Assembly: GCA_944472155.2 (NCBI GenBank)
Contig: OX235272.1
Location: forward strand, 82,714,020 to 82,778,019
From: Trichobilharzia szidati
Taxonomy: Eukaryota > Platyhelminthes > Trematoda > Strigeidida > Schistosomatidae
Direction: 5' to 3'
Length of the DNA stretch: 64,000 nucleotides
Shown: positions 1-10,396 of the stretch, one piece after another
How the letters are laid out: each line of letters starts with the position of its first letter
How positions within the stretch are numbered: the first letter of the stretch is position 1
Made by a program: the position numbers and the translations under genes
Notes under the pieces: generated by a model
Database searches by the model: none
What the model was told of the DNA's origin: nothing
The model's input: only the letters and a program-made list of their open reading frames with translations

Positions 1-247
1 ATAATCTTGTTGTAAGCTAACTGATAGAATTTTGTTTGAAATTTCGCAAATTCTAGTCATGAAAACATCAAAGACATAAATTGTACTTTTTAGGAGAAGT
101 TCAGACTACTTATTGACTGGAGCATAATAGTGTCTTAAGCACCAAAGTCAATCATCTAACCTACTAGGTGATCGTAGAAATTTGAAAACAAAGAGTGGAA
201 CATAAATACTGACAATAATAGAATACAATTTAGATTCAGAGAATGAA

Positions 248-250
<3 letters not shown>

Positions 251-282
<32 letters not shown>
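251..282. repeat. (TA)n microsatellite
   Basis: About sixteen TA units, downstream of exon 4 in what is probably the next intron of the C19orf47-like gene. Confidence 0.95.
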
Positions 283-285
<3 letters not shown>

Positions 286-472
286 GCATTTATAAACGCC
301 ACCGAAAGTAAATTCTTATGACCTACAACTAATATCCATAAGATCAATAGTGCCTCGCCTTTGTATAACACAAATTAACAAATACGGGTTTAATAGGGTT
401 ACAGCAGTGTCGCAGTTTTGTAACTGCGACAAATAACCAGAAAGATAATAAATAAAAATAAGAGTCACTTAC

Positions 473-617
473 TTAGAGATAATCACACGATAATTATCAG
501 AATCATCAGCGTCACTATCGCCAAAAGTGGATGAGACTGGAGATTCAGTAGTTTTAGAAGGTTTATCAGTCTGTTGTTGTTGTTGCTGCTGCTGTTGTTG
601 ACTAGACTTCATAGCTG
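473..617 (-). CDS. C19orf47-like gene, exon 4 (polyglutamine, acidic)
   Basis: 145 bp. The acceptor CCTTCCAG (619-618 is AG) is followed by CAGCTATG, a tandem NAGNAG site. Using the first AG gives Thr-Ala-Met-Lys and the second gives Thr-Met-Lys, both in frame with exon 3. Ten consecutive Gln codons (mixed CAA/CAG), TDKPSKTTESP and GDSDADDSDNY follow. The donor is GTAAGTG at 472. Further exons must lie left of base 1. Confidence 0.7.
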
Positions 618-3600
618 CTGGAAGGGTAAACAAAAAATACACCGATATATATTTCAACTTAAACATGTAAGTCTATTCACTTTGCAAGGTGTATCTGCTT
701 GTCCTTTCATCTTATGTCTACTGACTAAGTGATGTGAAGTTCAAATAAAAGATATTGTATAACATTTATCATTAATGTGCTCATACATTATTCACTCCAA
801 TCAATCTATGTATCAACACTAACCTAAACTAACTGTGGATATCATCAAAGAAACCGGGACTTGTCTGTTTAGTAATTTTGTAGTGAGTCGTATATTAGCT
901 ATTATGATACAGGTAAAATCATTACTTCTCAAACGTCTTCTAGAAAATAGTTGAAAAAATCTCATTAGGCTAGGTCTTTTTAAATGCTTAACTCTGAATA
1001 ACTGGAACCACAGCATTATTGCGAGACCACAAAAAAAGGTTATAAGGTCCTTGATTATAGGTCCATTTTTGATGCTAACTTAGAGTTTGTGACAGAGGAC
1101 TTTGCACAGAAGTGGAGCAGCTTGAGTTACCACACTCCATGTAGCACACAAAGGAAGAGGAGAGATTTGAAAGGATGATAAGCAGAATGTGAGAAAGAAT
1201 ATGGGAAATAGCAAAGAACAAATATATCTGCGCCGATGAGAACGATTTTGAACCATATCACCAGTTGTCTCCAGCTGTTGGTGCTTAGAATCCCGAGGAC
1301 TCCAACAAGGTAGTATACACCTACCTATGTGGCTCTAATTAACTGTCGACGATTTCATGGACTGATTCTGAACTTTGGTTTGACCACCATTAGCCCATTT
1401 CGGACCCCACTCGTCGAGGAAGACAATGGCTAGGCATGCGTAACACATGTCCTAGCCAACTCAATCGATGTAGTTTCACACCTTCATTGATTGACTTTCC
1501 CTCCCTCAATGCCTAGCCAAAATATTACTCACCTTATTATAGCACGTAACATTGGAGATAGAACGCAGACATCTATGGTATAAGATCTATAACCGGATAT
1601 CATATGTGACACAGACGGTGTAAGTTGGCAAATGCCACATGAGCCTTTTATATCCGTGTTGAAATTTAGTCAGCAATCAGCTGATGCAATTCCCCAAAAT
1701 AAGTGAAGTGGTCAACATACTCAACTACTTCATTCCTTATCTTCAAGCTAGAAGTCGACGTAGTCCAGGCCTGTAGCATCATCTTACCTTTGACAGGATC
1801 AGACCACATGCCAAACATTCGAAGACTGATGTTTAAGGTGTTCAGAAGACTCTGTATTTTGTAAGCATCTTCATCTGGGAGGACTATATCATCTGTGTAT
1901 TCTAAGTCAACGAGATTAAACCCTGGTAACAAGTCAATCCCTGAGTCTCTGAAGTTAGTTAGGGTTAAGTTCATTAGTACATTTATAATGACATTAAACA
2001 GAAATGGAGATAGTGGGTACTCCTGACAGATACCACTGGTTGTTATCACTTCAGATAACAACTTTTTAACAAAAAGTCAGAACTATTTTTGCAACACTAC
2101 TTGCTTTCCGCTTTAACAACATTTAGGCTTAGGGTGCTGTTGAAGAAGAAAACAAATGGTGTTGCGAAACTAGTTTTGAATCTTCGTAAAATACCTACAC
2201 ACATAACAGTTCCATTTTTAGGTTCCCATAGGCAACCTCAAACTATGAACACTATAATGCTTAACACCCAACATCTTTCATTTGTATAAAAATTAAAACT
2301 GCGTAAATGGATCAACATCATTTATGTGTATATAATTAACCAAATGTAGATACTTTTATAATCTTATATACAGTATTTTCCATATTCATGATAAAAAAAA
2401 CACTGACTACTAACGGGTTTAAGGTTATTGGCATATAGCTATGATGTACAAGAGAGATACCATCCACCCACGTAACCACATTCTTTTTTTAATGAAAAAT
2501 CACTTATGAACTGTAAAGTCAATTCTGCAATGATAATTTTTTAAAATATTTAACTAAGGACAACTTGACAATGTAAAACTTCACATAAAAGTGCAATACT
2601 TTAACCTGGCACACTCCATAAAAGTATATACAAAAGTAGAGAAAAGACATGTAATAGAAGTACAAAAAACGAAGATATACAGGAAAGAATAACTGGATGT
2701 GAATCAGTTAAAAGTCTCAGGATTTGGACGATAACAAGGAGTGCCATTGTAATGGATTCTGGGTCATGGTATCAACAGTCCTCAACTATTAATTCTTGGC
2801 ATCGCGAGAACCTTAACCAGCCAGTCTACACCTTCCCATGGTTCAAACCACAAGTCGAGAACTTCATGAATTCGAATTACCTTTTTGCTCAACTTTAAAC
2901 TCTTTATCAACTTAATCCACCTTTAACTAACACTACTCATCGATTAAGGCAGTGGCATTGCCGGCATAACAAATGTCTTAACCACCTCAGTCGATGGATA
3001 TTCACAACCTGATTAACTGATTTTCTCATTCTAACTAATATTAGGTCTAATCCAACTATAACTGAATGTATTGCTCCACTTAGAATGACGTTAAGCGGTC
3101 TGTGTCTCTAATGTACACGTGATAGATCTCGATCAATACATTCAGGACTCGACAGCTACTGACTAATTGAATTTCAAAATGGAACTTAACACAGAAGTAC
3201 AGCAGTTTAAGTTGCTGCATTCCATGTAGCCCACAAGGGTAGAGATAGAACAAAAAATTCAAAAGGACTGTTGTGAGCAGTAATGTGGATGAGGAAGGAA
3301 GGAAGTAACATGGAAAACACGAAGACCTAACAGATCTGGGAGATTAAAAGCAGAGAATGTATCTGCACTATTGAGAAAGACTCTATAAAAACATCAAAAA
3401 TAGTCTCAAGCCGTTGGTTCTTAGAGTCTCAAAGACCCCAACCAGCTACACCCACGACCTCATTGGGACCAAATGACATTTTTTTAAAAGATATTTTCCG
3501 TGCAAAATGGAGCTCAGAGACAATACGTAACTGATGTTCAAAAAATATAATAGCTAGACGCATTAACTCACTTTTCTGTTTGATGGATGCAAGAATCTTC

Positions 3601-4073
3601 TGCGTTTTTGGTGTTGTTCCTTTTGGCATCTTGACAATATATTTACCCTCAATTTTAGGATCCATTCGACGTCGCGCTGGGACCACAGAAATAACATCTA
3701 AAACTTTACTAAGTAAAGTCTGATCGCATACCTTTGGGCAGTGGCTTTTTATCTTCAGATGAAGAATCTTTAGATGTGGTTGAAGTGACAACAGGTACCG
3801 GTGCAACTGACACCTATGCTTAATAATTGGGTCACAAAACAAACTTACTTCATGCCTCATTTTCTTACACTGTTTCAGTATAGAGATTATATCACCAATA
3901 ACTGTGATCCCCATGTCTTTGAGATGATCTTTGTCAAGATCAGCTAGCACTGTATGGTTAATACGGTGTTCAACAAAAATGGCAGCATAAGTCTCTCGAA
4001 CTTTGGGTGGAACACCAGCAGCCTCAAAAAATTCAATCCATTCACCCAAATCTGAAAAGACATTGCGTGGCAT
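473..4073 (-). CDS. SAM-domain protein, C19orf47-like, 5' four exons (3' end outside window)
   Basis: Spliced gene on the minus strand: exon 1 4073-3849, exon 2 3813-3732, exon 3 3697-3572, exon 4 617-473. All junctions are GT-AG and phases agree (0, 1, 1, then 2 at the open end), giving about 192 residues before the window ends. Residues about 8-72 form a SAM domain (EWIEFFEAAG near the start, then DMGITVIGDIISILK), normally a protein-protein interaction fold. Exon 3 carries EGKYIVKMPKGTTPKTQKIL, which together with the SAM domain resembles vertebrate C19orf47, a poorly characterised nuclear protein. Exon 4 has ten glutamines and an acidic/serine tract. A read-through frame across 3429-4073 exists, but it translates intron 1, moves exon 2 out of frame and ends in transposon sequence, so the spliced model is preferred. 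The orthology is recalled, not searched. Confidence 0.85.
1085..2062 (-). mobile_element. Non-LTR retrotransposon fragment, family 2 (RT to 3' end)
   Basis: The minus strand from 2061 encodes QEYPLSPFLFNVIINVLM and LVDLEYTDDIVL, the palm region of a non-LTR reverse transcriptase (RVRQGCPLSPFLF and YADD in intact relatives). VVEYVDHFTYFGEL follows. Frameshifts and stops interrupt it. Further on come recognisable C-terminal pieces (LGHVLRMPSH-like near 1490-1420; GDMVQNRS near 1250) and a 3' end at about 1090. The catalytic motif has become YTDD. It is a dead copy inside intron 3, related to those at 11085-11480 and 11830-14060. Confidence 0.75.
2690..3065 (-). mobile_element. Non-LTR fragment, family 2, 3' portion
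   Basis: Shares the minus-strand 3' segment of the element at 1085-2062: the reverse complement of the clause around 2790-2860 (cuts through ggaatcct, catgaa, ggttct and tgggaag blocks). It is heavily diverged and has no open frame. Confidence 0.5.
3180..3460 (-). mobile_element. Non-LTR 3'-end fragments, family 2, next to exon 3
   Basis: Two short 3' pieces. One (about 3190-3250) contains the 'aagtacagcagtttaag...ccatgtagc' terminal block seen at 1105-1150 and 7475-7510. A second (about 3380-3460) contains the block with 'agccgttggttcttagagtc'. They lie about 110 bp past the donor of exon 3. Confidence 0.45.
3572..3697 (-). CDS. C19orf47-like gene, exon 3 (basic conserved motif)
   Basis: 126 bp. 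The split codon G|AT makes Asp, then VISVVPARRRMDPKIEGKY and IVKMPKGTTPKTQKILASIK. The Arg-Arg-Arg followed by EGKY, MPKGTTP and KIL is the most diagnostic match to C19orf47. The acceptor is TTTTAG and the donor GTGAGT (3571-3566). Intron 3 then runs about 3 kb and contains several same-strand non-LTR fragments. Confidence 0.85.
3698..3731 (-). other. 34-bp micro-intron (intron 2)
   Basis: It begins GTATGC and ends TTTTAG. Removing it is required to restore the Asp codon at the exon 2/3 junction and the following conserved motif. Confidence 0.75.
3732..3813 (-). CDS. C19orf47-like gene, exon 2
   Basis: 82 bp. The acceptor is CATAG at 3818-3814. Reading in phase 0 gives VSVAPVPVVTSTTSKDSSSE and then DKKPLPK, a Ser/Thr/Pro/Lys linker with no fold. 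A second AG (after TGTCAG) would put the exon in a frame rich in Leu and His that does not match the rest of the gene. The donor is GTATGC at 3731. Confidence 0.8.
3814..3848 (-). other. 35-bp micro-intron (intron 1)
   Basis: It begins GTAAGT and ends CATAG, and its length is not a multiple of three. Removing it joins the SAM domain to the Ser/Thr linker in frame. Introns of about 30-40 bp near the 5' end of genes are a known feature of schistosome gene structure. Confidence 0.75.
3849..4073 (-). CDS. C19orf47-like gene, exon 1 (SAM domain)
   Basis: Seventy-five codons from the ATG at 4073 to the codon pair His-Glu, followed by a strong donor GTAAGT (3848-3843). It ends in phase 0 and encodes almost the whole SAM domain. 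The 566-bp inverted-end element at 4294-4859 lies about 220 bp upstream of the ATG, so the proximal promoter is short or overlaps it. Confidence 0.88.
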
Positions 4074-4293
4074 TCAAAGTGAATTAGAACATGTACATAT
4101 TCGGAGAATTAATAATTATCCATTCGATATCGATAGTTGCACATTAGGGTCGAATAGAGGGGATGTTATGGAGACCACTATCACATGACGCTGATCATCC
4201 TTAGCATGGGCATTCGCATGAGCAATGAAAAGGCATTACTTTATACTCAGAAAAATTTGAATCTGTAGTCATCCTGATCATAGCGTGGCATGT

Positions 4294-4859
4294 CCCAAGC
4301 TTACAACAATTCTAATCTTATTCTAACCTATGCGTCGATAATGCCTTTTTATGGTAAATGAAAATTTTTTCAACCCACTATGTTCTTAAATAACGCTGGT
4401 CGTGCTTAAAAAGAGAGCTGGGTGCTGAATTAATGCGACAAAATCTTAAAAAAAGATCGGCATCTGAAATAATGCCTTCAATGCTGAAAATAAGCACTGC
4501 ATGCCTAATTATGTGCTGAATACGTGCTGAGAAGGCTAGAATTAAGCTGAAAAAATTGCCACTATGTGCTGAATTAGGTCTTTTCGTTCTGAAGTAATGC
4601 TAGTCAGTTCTGAATATGTGCTGAGAAGGCTAGAATTAAGCTGATAAGGAAACCCAGTATGTTCTGATCTACTCCTGATAATGCCTAGAAAAAGAACACG
4701 GTGCTGAATTCGTTCTAGTCATGATGAAAACCAGCACTGAGTTCTAGTCTGTGCCATTAAACAAACCATTTCAGAACAGATTCAGAATTTACTCACTATA
4801 GGATGCAAGAATTATTTCAGAATTACTGAGATTTAATTCAGCATTATTGTAAGCTTGGG
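4294..4859. mobile_element. Possible MITE-like element with inverted ends and internal repeats
   Basis: Thirteen-base perfect inverted ends: CCCAAGCTTACAA at 4294-4306 and its reverse complement at 4847-4859. The interior has no ORF. The left and middle are filled with repeats of a (g)tgctgaat(ta) word, and the right side carries the same word inverted (attcagcat, ttcagaat). A 40-bp direct repeat occurs at 4513-4552 and 4607-4646. Target-site duplication is unclear, so the superfamily cannot be assigned. It lies about 220 bp upstream of the C19orf47-like ATG. Confidence 0.5.
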
Positions 4860-5637
4860 GTGTTCAAATATATTATATATAAAGACTTCACCAGGGAATG
4901 AAATATATCAGTAAAGATAAATTTATTACGTTCCACGTAAGTAGGACTGGAATTCTGTACCCAAAAGGCCTAGTTGTGATTTAGAAGATGGGAGACTCCA
5001 TAAAACACGTAGAGGGTGCCTGGAGCAGCAAAATATAAGCACACTCCCGGACATATTAGATGAAAATAACGGACTTATCGGAATAAATGCTGAGACATGT
5101 TAGGTTTAAATTGCTTTAATCTTGTTTACACAGCAGCTATGAGTATATACACGCTGTGATTTCTACATAAAAAGTTCAATCATAGTTGGAATGGTAGCAT
5201 ACCTTCAGGCAAAAACATGAAGCAGAAACTAGAATTATTCAAAAATTCACTTATTTGGAGAGAAATAGTTCAAAATCGTGACTTAGGTACTTATGTTTTT
5301 GAAGTTAACGTGATATGGCAGCCCAAAGTTTTTGGGCAAAGCACAGGCCGACAGCAGTAGACAAACTTACTGAAGTCTGGGCTCTACCTGGTGAATTTAG
5401 CATAAGTAAAATTGCAAGAAGTGCCAGCCACTTGCAACGAATTCACATACTCATTTATCCTTTTACGCGACCAGAATGTGTAGCACATACCTTTCATTTT
5501 TAGCGGCTAACTAAAACAAAAGATAAAAGTATCTATTTTACAAAGTTTTAGAATTTTTATCTTAAAAGTTATGCAAATTATTGTTTTCATACTTTAAGTT
5601 TTCTGTTTTCACTGGCGGGCACTTCAAACTCTGGAGG

Positions 5638-5870
5638 GAGTGTGGACTGTGAGTTAACGTACTGAGGCACTTGTGTCTCTGCTTTTCCCTTTTGGTAATT
5701 ATGCCATATATGCTTTCTCATATGTGCACCCTGTAATATTTGCTAATGTGTTGTCATCTTTTGAACACTTTAACTCAGTATTAAGGTGGTACTATGGTGA
5801 TCATGAATAAAGACTGCTGTCACACATCAGCGATACTGTTATTGCTATGAGTTTGACTTCAGCTTTGTAT
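5638..5870 (+). mobile_element. Possible solo LTR
   Basis: A purine run 'ctggagggag' immediately precedes TGTGGACTGTG, like a polypurine tract joined to an LTR start. A polyadenylation signal (gaataaag) lies at about 5804, followed by a short U5-like stretch. No integrase or RNase H coding was recognised upstream and no second LTR in the window. This is weak evidence. Confidence 0.3.
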
Positions 5871-5894
5871 TCACTTTCCCATCTGCGATATGAG

Positions 5895-6278
5895 TCAGGT
5901 TTCATTCTCATTGCAGTTGCTTTCCAACCGTTGGAGTTCGTGTGTTTTTACCCATTTACCTCTCTGATGTGAATATGTTCCTCTTCGCCTTTTTGTTGTT
6001 CCCACCCAAGTTTGTTTGCTAAATGCCTTGAACTCAACGCTGTCTAACCCTATACCAAACACTGACTGCCTCCACACCCTTCTTATGTCTGTCGTGATAA
6101 TATCCCTTAGTGTAACCCAATAATTGAAATATCCTTCCATTTCCAGAACATGAGTTTGAATTCTGTTAGTTCTGCTGCATTTAGAAGGAACGCTTTTCTT
6201 GGAATGCCTCCTCACTATTTTCATCGTCGCGTGTCTAACGTATGCTATGGTTTTGTTCGGCTTGTATTCAAGTTTCAT
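5895..6278 (-). other. Unassigned open frame, 127 codons
   Basis: An uninterrupted minus-strand frame, basic overall, with WRQSVFGIGLDSVEFKAF in the middle and KRRRGTYSHQRGKW near the end. I recognise no family. It could be a retroelement fragment or chance. No splice sites or promoter support it as a cellular gene. Confidence 0.25.
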
Positions 6279-6534
6279 TCTCTTGCGCTTACAAAACCTG
6301 TGATACCGATTCTAACGAAGGTAACAGGCTGAAATACGCAGAACCCTCGGGAAAATAAAATTTTTAAACATGTGTCAGTCTTCTCCCTTAGTCACTTATA
6401 ACTTTAGCTGAGACAAACCACGAATCAGTGTTGAGCAATTAGCTCAAAAGGTAGACAATCTGATCCCCCACGAATGTCACGCTTATTCTATAAAATTGCC
6501 AATATGATCAGATTCAGATTGTGAGGATAGAAGT

Positions 6535-6830
6535 CTATTGTTGCCTATGTTGATCCTTGCTATATATCTCTACAGAGATCAGTTTCTCTTTGAAAGCGTT
6601 CACCGATGGATCTGTTACTACTGCATCAGGTAAGGAGTTCCAGTCGTTGAACACTGAGAGAATCTAAATTCCACACTTATTTCATTCGACCTCGGTTTGA
6701 ATACCTTCTTGTGATGACCTCGTAAATGTATCCTAAAGGGAGAAAAAATGTTTGACAGGTCAATCCCAAAATCACCCTTTAATATACGGTAAGCCAAAGT
6801 TAAATCACCTCTCCTCCTTCGGTATGATAA
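6535..6830 (-). mobile_element. RT-derived C-terminal fragment, CR1/jockey-like
   Basis: Reading the minus strand across one frameshift gives RGDLTLAYRIL, then LRGHHKKVFKPRS, then VFNDWNSLPDAVVTDPSVNA and FKEKL before a stop. This RGDL..YRIL / LRGH..K / WNSLP..VV pattern is the usual C-terminus of CR1- and jockey-type reverse transcriptases. There is no catalytic domain here. Confidence 0.65.
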
Positions 6831-7079
6831 TGGGTAGTGATCGATGTTTTATGGGATGGATCAATTCGAACTATTAATGTAGTCACCAAGTTGTAACCTA
6901 CTGTCATGTGTATGCAACCATAATTTGTCTCATCTGTTGTGGTGGCGCCATGACTCACTAGACTATTCATCGCATTTACCTGTTGGGTCATAACCTCACG
7001 TATTTTTCTACGTACTAAGATTTGTAGAGCCAGGTGGCGTCACGAGTCCTCATGCATGAACGAACTGAATTTTAGACGC

Positions 7080-7520
7080 CGAACTTTAAAAAAAGGCTAG
7101 CCATCCAAGTTGCCAATCTTCATAAGGTACACAGATAGAAATATATGAAAGGAAAAAAAAGCAGTACATGAAGAATAATGATTGTGTAATGCATCTGTGA
7201 GCTCATTAATAGTGAATGTCTCTGTGCCATTGGGAAGGATTGTGAGCCATGTCACCATTAGTCTCCAGCAATTGATTCTTGGCATCTCGATGACATAAGG
7301 CAAACAGTCTAAACCTTCACACACAGCTCAAACCAAAAGCCACAGACTTCATGGGTTGATGAAATATTTTGATTTGGCTACCCTTAATTACTTTTGAACC
7401 CAATTACTTGGTAGCCAAAATCACCTGTCAAGGAAGGCAATGCCTTATCATGCCTGAGTTCCTTCATAGAATTCAGTACAAGTGTGCAGCAGTTCAAGTT
7501 GCCACGCTCCACATAGCAAA
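7080..7520 (-). mobile_element. Non-LTR 3'-end fragments, family 2
   Basis: The minus strand carries the same terminal blocks as 1085-1500 (tctccagcaattgattcttgg, catgtcacc, then the trailing 'gtgcagcagttcaagttgccacgctcc' unit at 7477-7503). Two 3' ends appear to be joined. No catalytic region. Confidence 0.5.
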
Positions 7521-7867
7521 CGAGAGTAAATACGGGTTCACAACCTATCTGCATTTACCTAACACTACTCTTAAACTCAACATTTCTCTCCGTATTGTAC
7601 CACTTAACACACGAAGCAGGACTTAAATATTGCACTTGCGTGCTGGATTGTGGGTTGATTTGTCTGTTTACATAGTCCACTCGGTTTTCGTTAGTTGACT
7701 TTTCTGTTGCACAACACTGTGTATTGATCGCAACACTTTAATTGCAAGTCAAGTGGATGATAAAACAGTAGAAAGATAGGTGAAAATGTCATACTTAAGG
7801 ACACTTCTTTTCGCTACTGTACACTTTCCTCTATGGTTTGACATGCCGAAGAGGCAAACAGATATTT

Positions 7868-8070
7868 GATTTGTAGGGATCTGATCAGTTCCATTAACTG
7901 ACGGTTACACTATATCTCAAACCAACATGGATTTCCAACCCAGTGGCTGAATGGTAAATGTGCTCAGCTAATAACCCGAAGGATTTTGAGTGGAATCCTG
8001 GTTCCCAATGGTGCTCTGACTACAGCTACACAGGTGTTTAAAACCTAATTCATGCATCAAATGCCAGTAT
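7868..8070 (+). mobile_element. Decayed tRNA-headed retroposon (SINE B), no ribozyme left
   Basis: A tRNA-like block begins 'cccagtggctgaatggtaaa' (box A-like) and reaches 'atcctggttccc' (box B-like). The hammerhead motif that follows this head in other copies is missing or unrecognisable. Confidence 0.4.
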
Positions 8071-8351
8071 ACTCATCACAATAAATAGCGTGATAAAGTA
8101 TTTTGTAACTTTATTCCTTAGGTTCCATGCCTTCCAGTAGGACAGAAGTAGTTATGCGAAGCAAAGAGAGGAAAGTAAATGATAGTGTCATAAAATTCTT
8201 CACCACATCGCAAATTAATTTAAGTTTCCTTTTGTTTGTTCTTCCCATCTCATCTAACCAACTGATTTTTTATTTTATTTTAACCGTAACAGCATGTACT
8301 TATTAGCTACCTAATACTCTGCTGAGAATTCATAGTCGATTATAAAAATTC

Positions 8352-8571
8352 ATGGAAGGTGGTCAGCCGATTGCTGAAGTTTGTTCATATTCACCTAATA
8401 AATGTGCCGAAGTAATTAACGGCAGTATGCATTCAAGTTCAACATCGGATTCCGATTATGAATATCGCAAAAGAAATAGTTATTGTCTTAGTTGTCAAAG
8501 AAGGCCTAAAGCTTCTTTGAAGTTTATATTAACTATATGGTATTCTCCGGAAACAAGTTCAGCTATAGCTG
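8352..8571 (+). CDS. Exon 1 of the 109-residue protein gene
   Basis: Starts MEGGQPIAEVCSYSPNK and ends in phase 1 at GCT-ATA-GCT-G before GTAAGT. A 5' untranslated part probably starts at or after 8294, where 'accgtaacag' could be an acceptor. Confidence 0.7.
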
Positions 8572-10396
8572 GTAAGTGTTTTTATTTATAATTTTCAGTC
8601 TTCTACTTTCAAAAAACACCTACACGCTTCTTAATCAGTTAATTGGTATCATCGTCCTCTTTACCGTGTGTACAATGTAGAAATATGTACAGTTCATGAT
8701 ACCTGTCACTCAGCATAGTCTTTTGTAACAAGACCATTTCTAGCTTCTAACTGCAAGTTTTGTAATGTAGATGAAAAGTCTACACGGAGAAGGTATAATT
8801 TATTCACTTTCTCATAATTAGTATGCATGATGGAAGTAAATATGTTTAAAAGGACATTAGACACGTGACTCAATCCCCAAAGGCTATCATTTTATTCTTC
8901 AGTTCGCTTGGCTCTCACTGAGTTTTGTAAATGCATTGTGCTTGTAGAGCAGCTTTCATTTGTACTAACATTTCTACCATCAAGGTATACACAACTAAAT
9001 ACTTTTGATTGTAGGCAGAGGCATTATTAACTTATAACCTAACATAACTGCTCATTCATCCAAGTTGTTGCAGCAAATATCTTATTTAGTGGAAGAGATA
9101 TTAAAAGGTAAAATAACTGAAGGCTGCTGAGTGCTAAAAACAAGGAAAAGAAGACAAAACAAACAAAAAAAGGCAGGATTTTTAAATTCAGTTGCGTCTA
9201 TATAATGCACTTTTAGCTATGTTGCTTGAAGTCTGTGATCAACTAGATCCCAGCAAGTTAAGCTACATCGACTTAAATCACTTAGAACAACAGTCAGTGA
9301 TTTTGTACACAGGTACTTGGTCCTAATCGAACCACTCCTCGCTTCCTTGTAACCTAATTTTGCTTACTCCAGAAGCACGTTTTCTTTCTAGATGAAAACA
9401 ACAAGAGGGTGTTTGGAGGTAGGTGGAAATGATGATACGCGTAGGTTGTTTTTTGCTAAGTGGACCAAAACAGTATAGTTGCTCAAATCAGAATAGATAC
9501 AGTGCACGTGGTTGTGCTGTTTCCAATTTTGTAAAAACGAGATAACAGTCGCTATTGTCTTCAGAGCCAAAAGTGGCGAAATTTCTGTCATGTCTTAAAA
9601 GCAACCAAGCATATTTAAAGTCCCAGACATTTCATCTATCATATATTTTTGTTTATTTCGTTTCTTTGTGTACGAGATTTCGTAGCACATTTATCCAGGT
9701 CCCTCACCGTATACCTTTATTGAGTATTTACTCTAATACTATACCATATTTTGATACACTCCCATTCGTACTGTTTATCATCACACATTGTGGACTACTG
9801 AACATTACATCTGTTGTTACCTGATTATGTATTTATAATTATAGATGTGGACATTATGCAATCACATAATTCCACTTCGGAAATTGTCCTTAGCTCTGTT
9901 CTTTACAGTCAGTGATTATTATAGGTGTAATTTGCTAATCCTTCCCCTTGAAAATGATTAAAGCTTGTTACTACTGCTTACTATTCAAGAACCCGTCACT
10001 GTGTTTTTTCTTCTATACAAGGTGTTATCTTCTATTCCCAGATTATCCTCCTCCTATATTAAAACTAGACAATAAAGTTCTGAATCTCGTAGGCTGAATA
10101 GTTTTCAAGTTTATTTCATCTCGTTTATAGTGTATTGTTTTTAACTAGTTAATCATAAACATGTATTGTATTCATTTGTGTAGATATTGTTTACATTCGA
10201 CATAAGTGTTTATGTAATCTATATTTTTTATTGTTTTAAAAAGAGTTAACAGGTTTTCATTACATTTCTTTTCCCTTTCCTTTCAGAGGCTATGTCTTCT
10301 GCTTATACTGAAGTACAGTTACAGGAGATTGTTTCCAGTTCAACCAAAGATATATTACAACTAGCTGAGAAACACTTTGCGGATCTTAGAATATAG
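8352..10396 (+). CDS. Two-exon gene encoding an unrecognised 109-residue protein
   Basis: Exon 1 is 8352-8571 (73 codons plus one base) with donor GTAAGT at 8572. Exon 2 is 10287-10396 with acceptor TTTCCTTTCAG and stop TAG. The split codon G|AG gives Glu. An in-frame TAA lies two codons upstream of the ATG, supporting the start. The protein has a Ser/Asp-rich segment (SSSTSDSDYEYRKRNSY), a CLSC pair, a hydrophobic LKFILTIWYSPETSSAIA stretch across the junction, and a likely amphipathic helix in EVQLQEIVSSSTKDILQLAE ending HFADLRI. I recognise no family and assign no function. Evidence for reality: coding continues in frame for 35 codons across the splice, strong splice sites, and a T-rich 3' region with polyadenylation signals. 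It is transcribed divergently from the C19orf47-like gene. Confidence 0.7.
8572..10286 (+). other. Intron of the 109-residue protein gene
   Basis: 1715 bp, GT-AG, with a pyrimidine-rich acceptor region at 10268-10286. No recognisable transposon or RNA gene was seen inside; it is unusually free of repeats for this window. Confidence 0.6.
10287..10396 (+). CDS. Exon 2 of the 109-residue protein gene
   Basis: Continues Glu-Ala-Met-Ser-Ser-Ala-Tyr and ends HFADLRI then TAG at 10394-10396. The charged/hydrophobic spacing suggests a C-terminal helix. Confidence 0.72.

Larger units (their letters stand above)
698..3571 (-). other. Intron 3 of the C19orf47-like gene (approximate extent)
   Basis: The intron runs from 3571 to 618; the part near exon 4 shows no features. 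It contains non-LTR fragments at 1085-2062, 2690-3065 and 3180-3460, all on the gene's own strand. No additional exon with convincing splice sites was seen, although a short one could be missed. Confidence 0.55.

Noticed and set aside
3429..4073. Single 214-codon minus-strand gene
   Set aside because: Intron 1 is translated, exon 2 falls out of frame, and the end comes from transposon sequence; the spliced model fits the family better.
5315..5503. 62-codon plus-strand frame starting MAAQSFWAKHRP
   Set aside because: No family, no splice signals and no neighbouring exon; length is within chance for this window.
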